Shown: positions 48,922 through 49,004 of the stretch, one piece after another | Layout: each line of letters opens with the position of its first letter | How positions within the stretch are numbered: position 1 is the first letter of the stretch | NCBI GenBank assembly: GCA_903929885.1 | Contig: CAIYWI010000076.1 | Location: 1-49,004 of the forward strand | DNA: 49,004 nucleotides | Origin: an uncultured Phycisphaerales bacterium | GTDB lineage: Bacteria > Planctomycetota > Phycisphaerae > Phycisphaerales > UBA1924 | Reading direction: 5' to 3' | Program-made: the position numbers and the translations under genes | Notes under the pieces: model-generated | The model's database searches: none | Told to the model about the DNA's origin: nothing | The model's input: only the letters and a program-made list of their open reading frames with translations

Positions 48922-49004
48922 GGAGGTGTTGCTCTTGCGTGAAGGGCCGGCTCGAACTCCTGGCCGCGCCTTCACCGTGCCTGACCATGCCGCTCGTCGG
49001 TGCC

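Noticed and set aside
1-49004. CRISPR array, rRNA or tRNA cluster, prophage
   Set aside because: No spaced repeats of the right size, no rRNA-like or complete cloverleaf sequence, and no phage structural or integrase genes were found on reading both strands.

Overview
The window looks like a chromosomal segment of a high-GC planctomycete, most likely in or near the Phycisphaerae. Evidence: two secreted proteins with LEPR-XLL-like N-termini, two PEP-CTERM-type tails ending in RRRR, a GC-type dockerin tail on a multiheme cytochrome, two pseudopilins of the planctomycete H-X9-DG style, an HU-like protein, and a degenerate Ser/Thr kinase fused to repeats. No rRNA, tRNA or CRISPR array was seen. 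The only mobile DNA is an IS66-type fragment at the left edge.

Layout. 1-0.45 kb: IS66 tnpA with a broken tnpB. 0.45-5 kb: lipoprotein, ComEC, RsmG and a small anchored protein. 5.1-10.96 kb: FolE2, then a four-gene minus-strand operon (PEP-CTERM surface protein, beta-propeller/dockerin protein, pseudopilin, polytopic membrane protein). That operon is preceded by a recognisable cobalamin riboswitch and a good sigma-70 promoter. 11-18.1 kb: an Ntn-hydrolase of the aspartylglucosaminidase family, a MinD/FlhG-like protein without a P-loop, a ParA ATPase fused to a CBM48 glycogen-binding domain, AroB, RsfS and an MBL-fold hydrolase. 18.1-23.7 kb: a beta-lactamase-family hydrolase, a solo LuxR-type regulator with a perfect terminator, and a NarL-type response regulator with a multi-PAS hybrid kinase. 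23.7-29.5 kb: a complete RND efflux operon in the order outer-membrane factor, adaptor, pump. 29.5-34.7 kb: a small membrane protein, then plus-strand GluQRS, a DUF192 lipoprotein, a SpoIIE-type phosphatase, three small exported or membrane proteins and an outer-membrane barrel. 34.9-42.1 kb: HU, two LEPR-type surface paralogues flanking a small membrane protein, a second PEP-CTERM protein and a five-haem cytochrome with dockerin. 42.3-49 kb: a pseudopilin, two unknown proteins, a pseudokinase-repeat protein, an MFS transporter, dUTPase and a small coiled-coil protein.

The strongest candidate for an undescribed system is the cobalamin-riboswitch operon (6160-10957). It couples a surface protein, a secreted beta-propeller and a pseudopilin under B12 control, with no visible BtuB or TonB. 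This suggests a corrinoid capture or uptake apparatus built from planctomycete surface parts. Second is the ParA-CBM48 fusion next to a P-loop-less MinD-fold partner, which hints at ParA-type positioning linked to glycogen or another alpha-glucan. A third, genome-level signal is that many start codons sit 5-11 nt downstream of a TAnnnT -10 box, which suggests widespread leaderless or ultra-short-leader transcripts.
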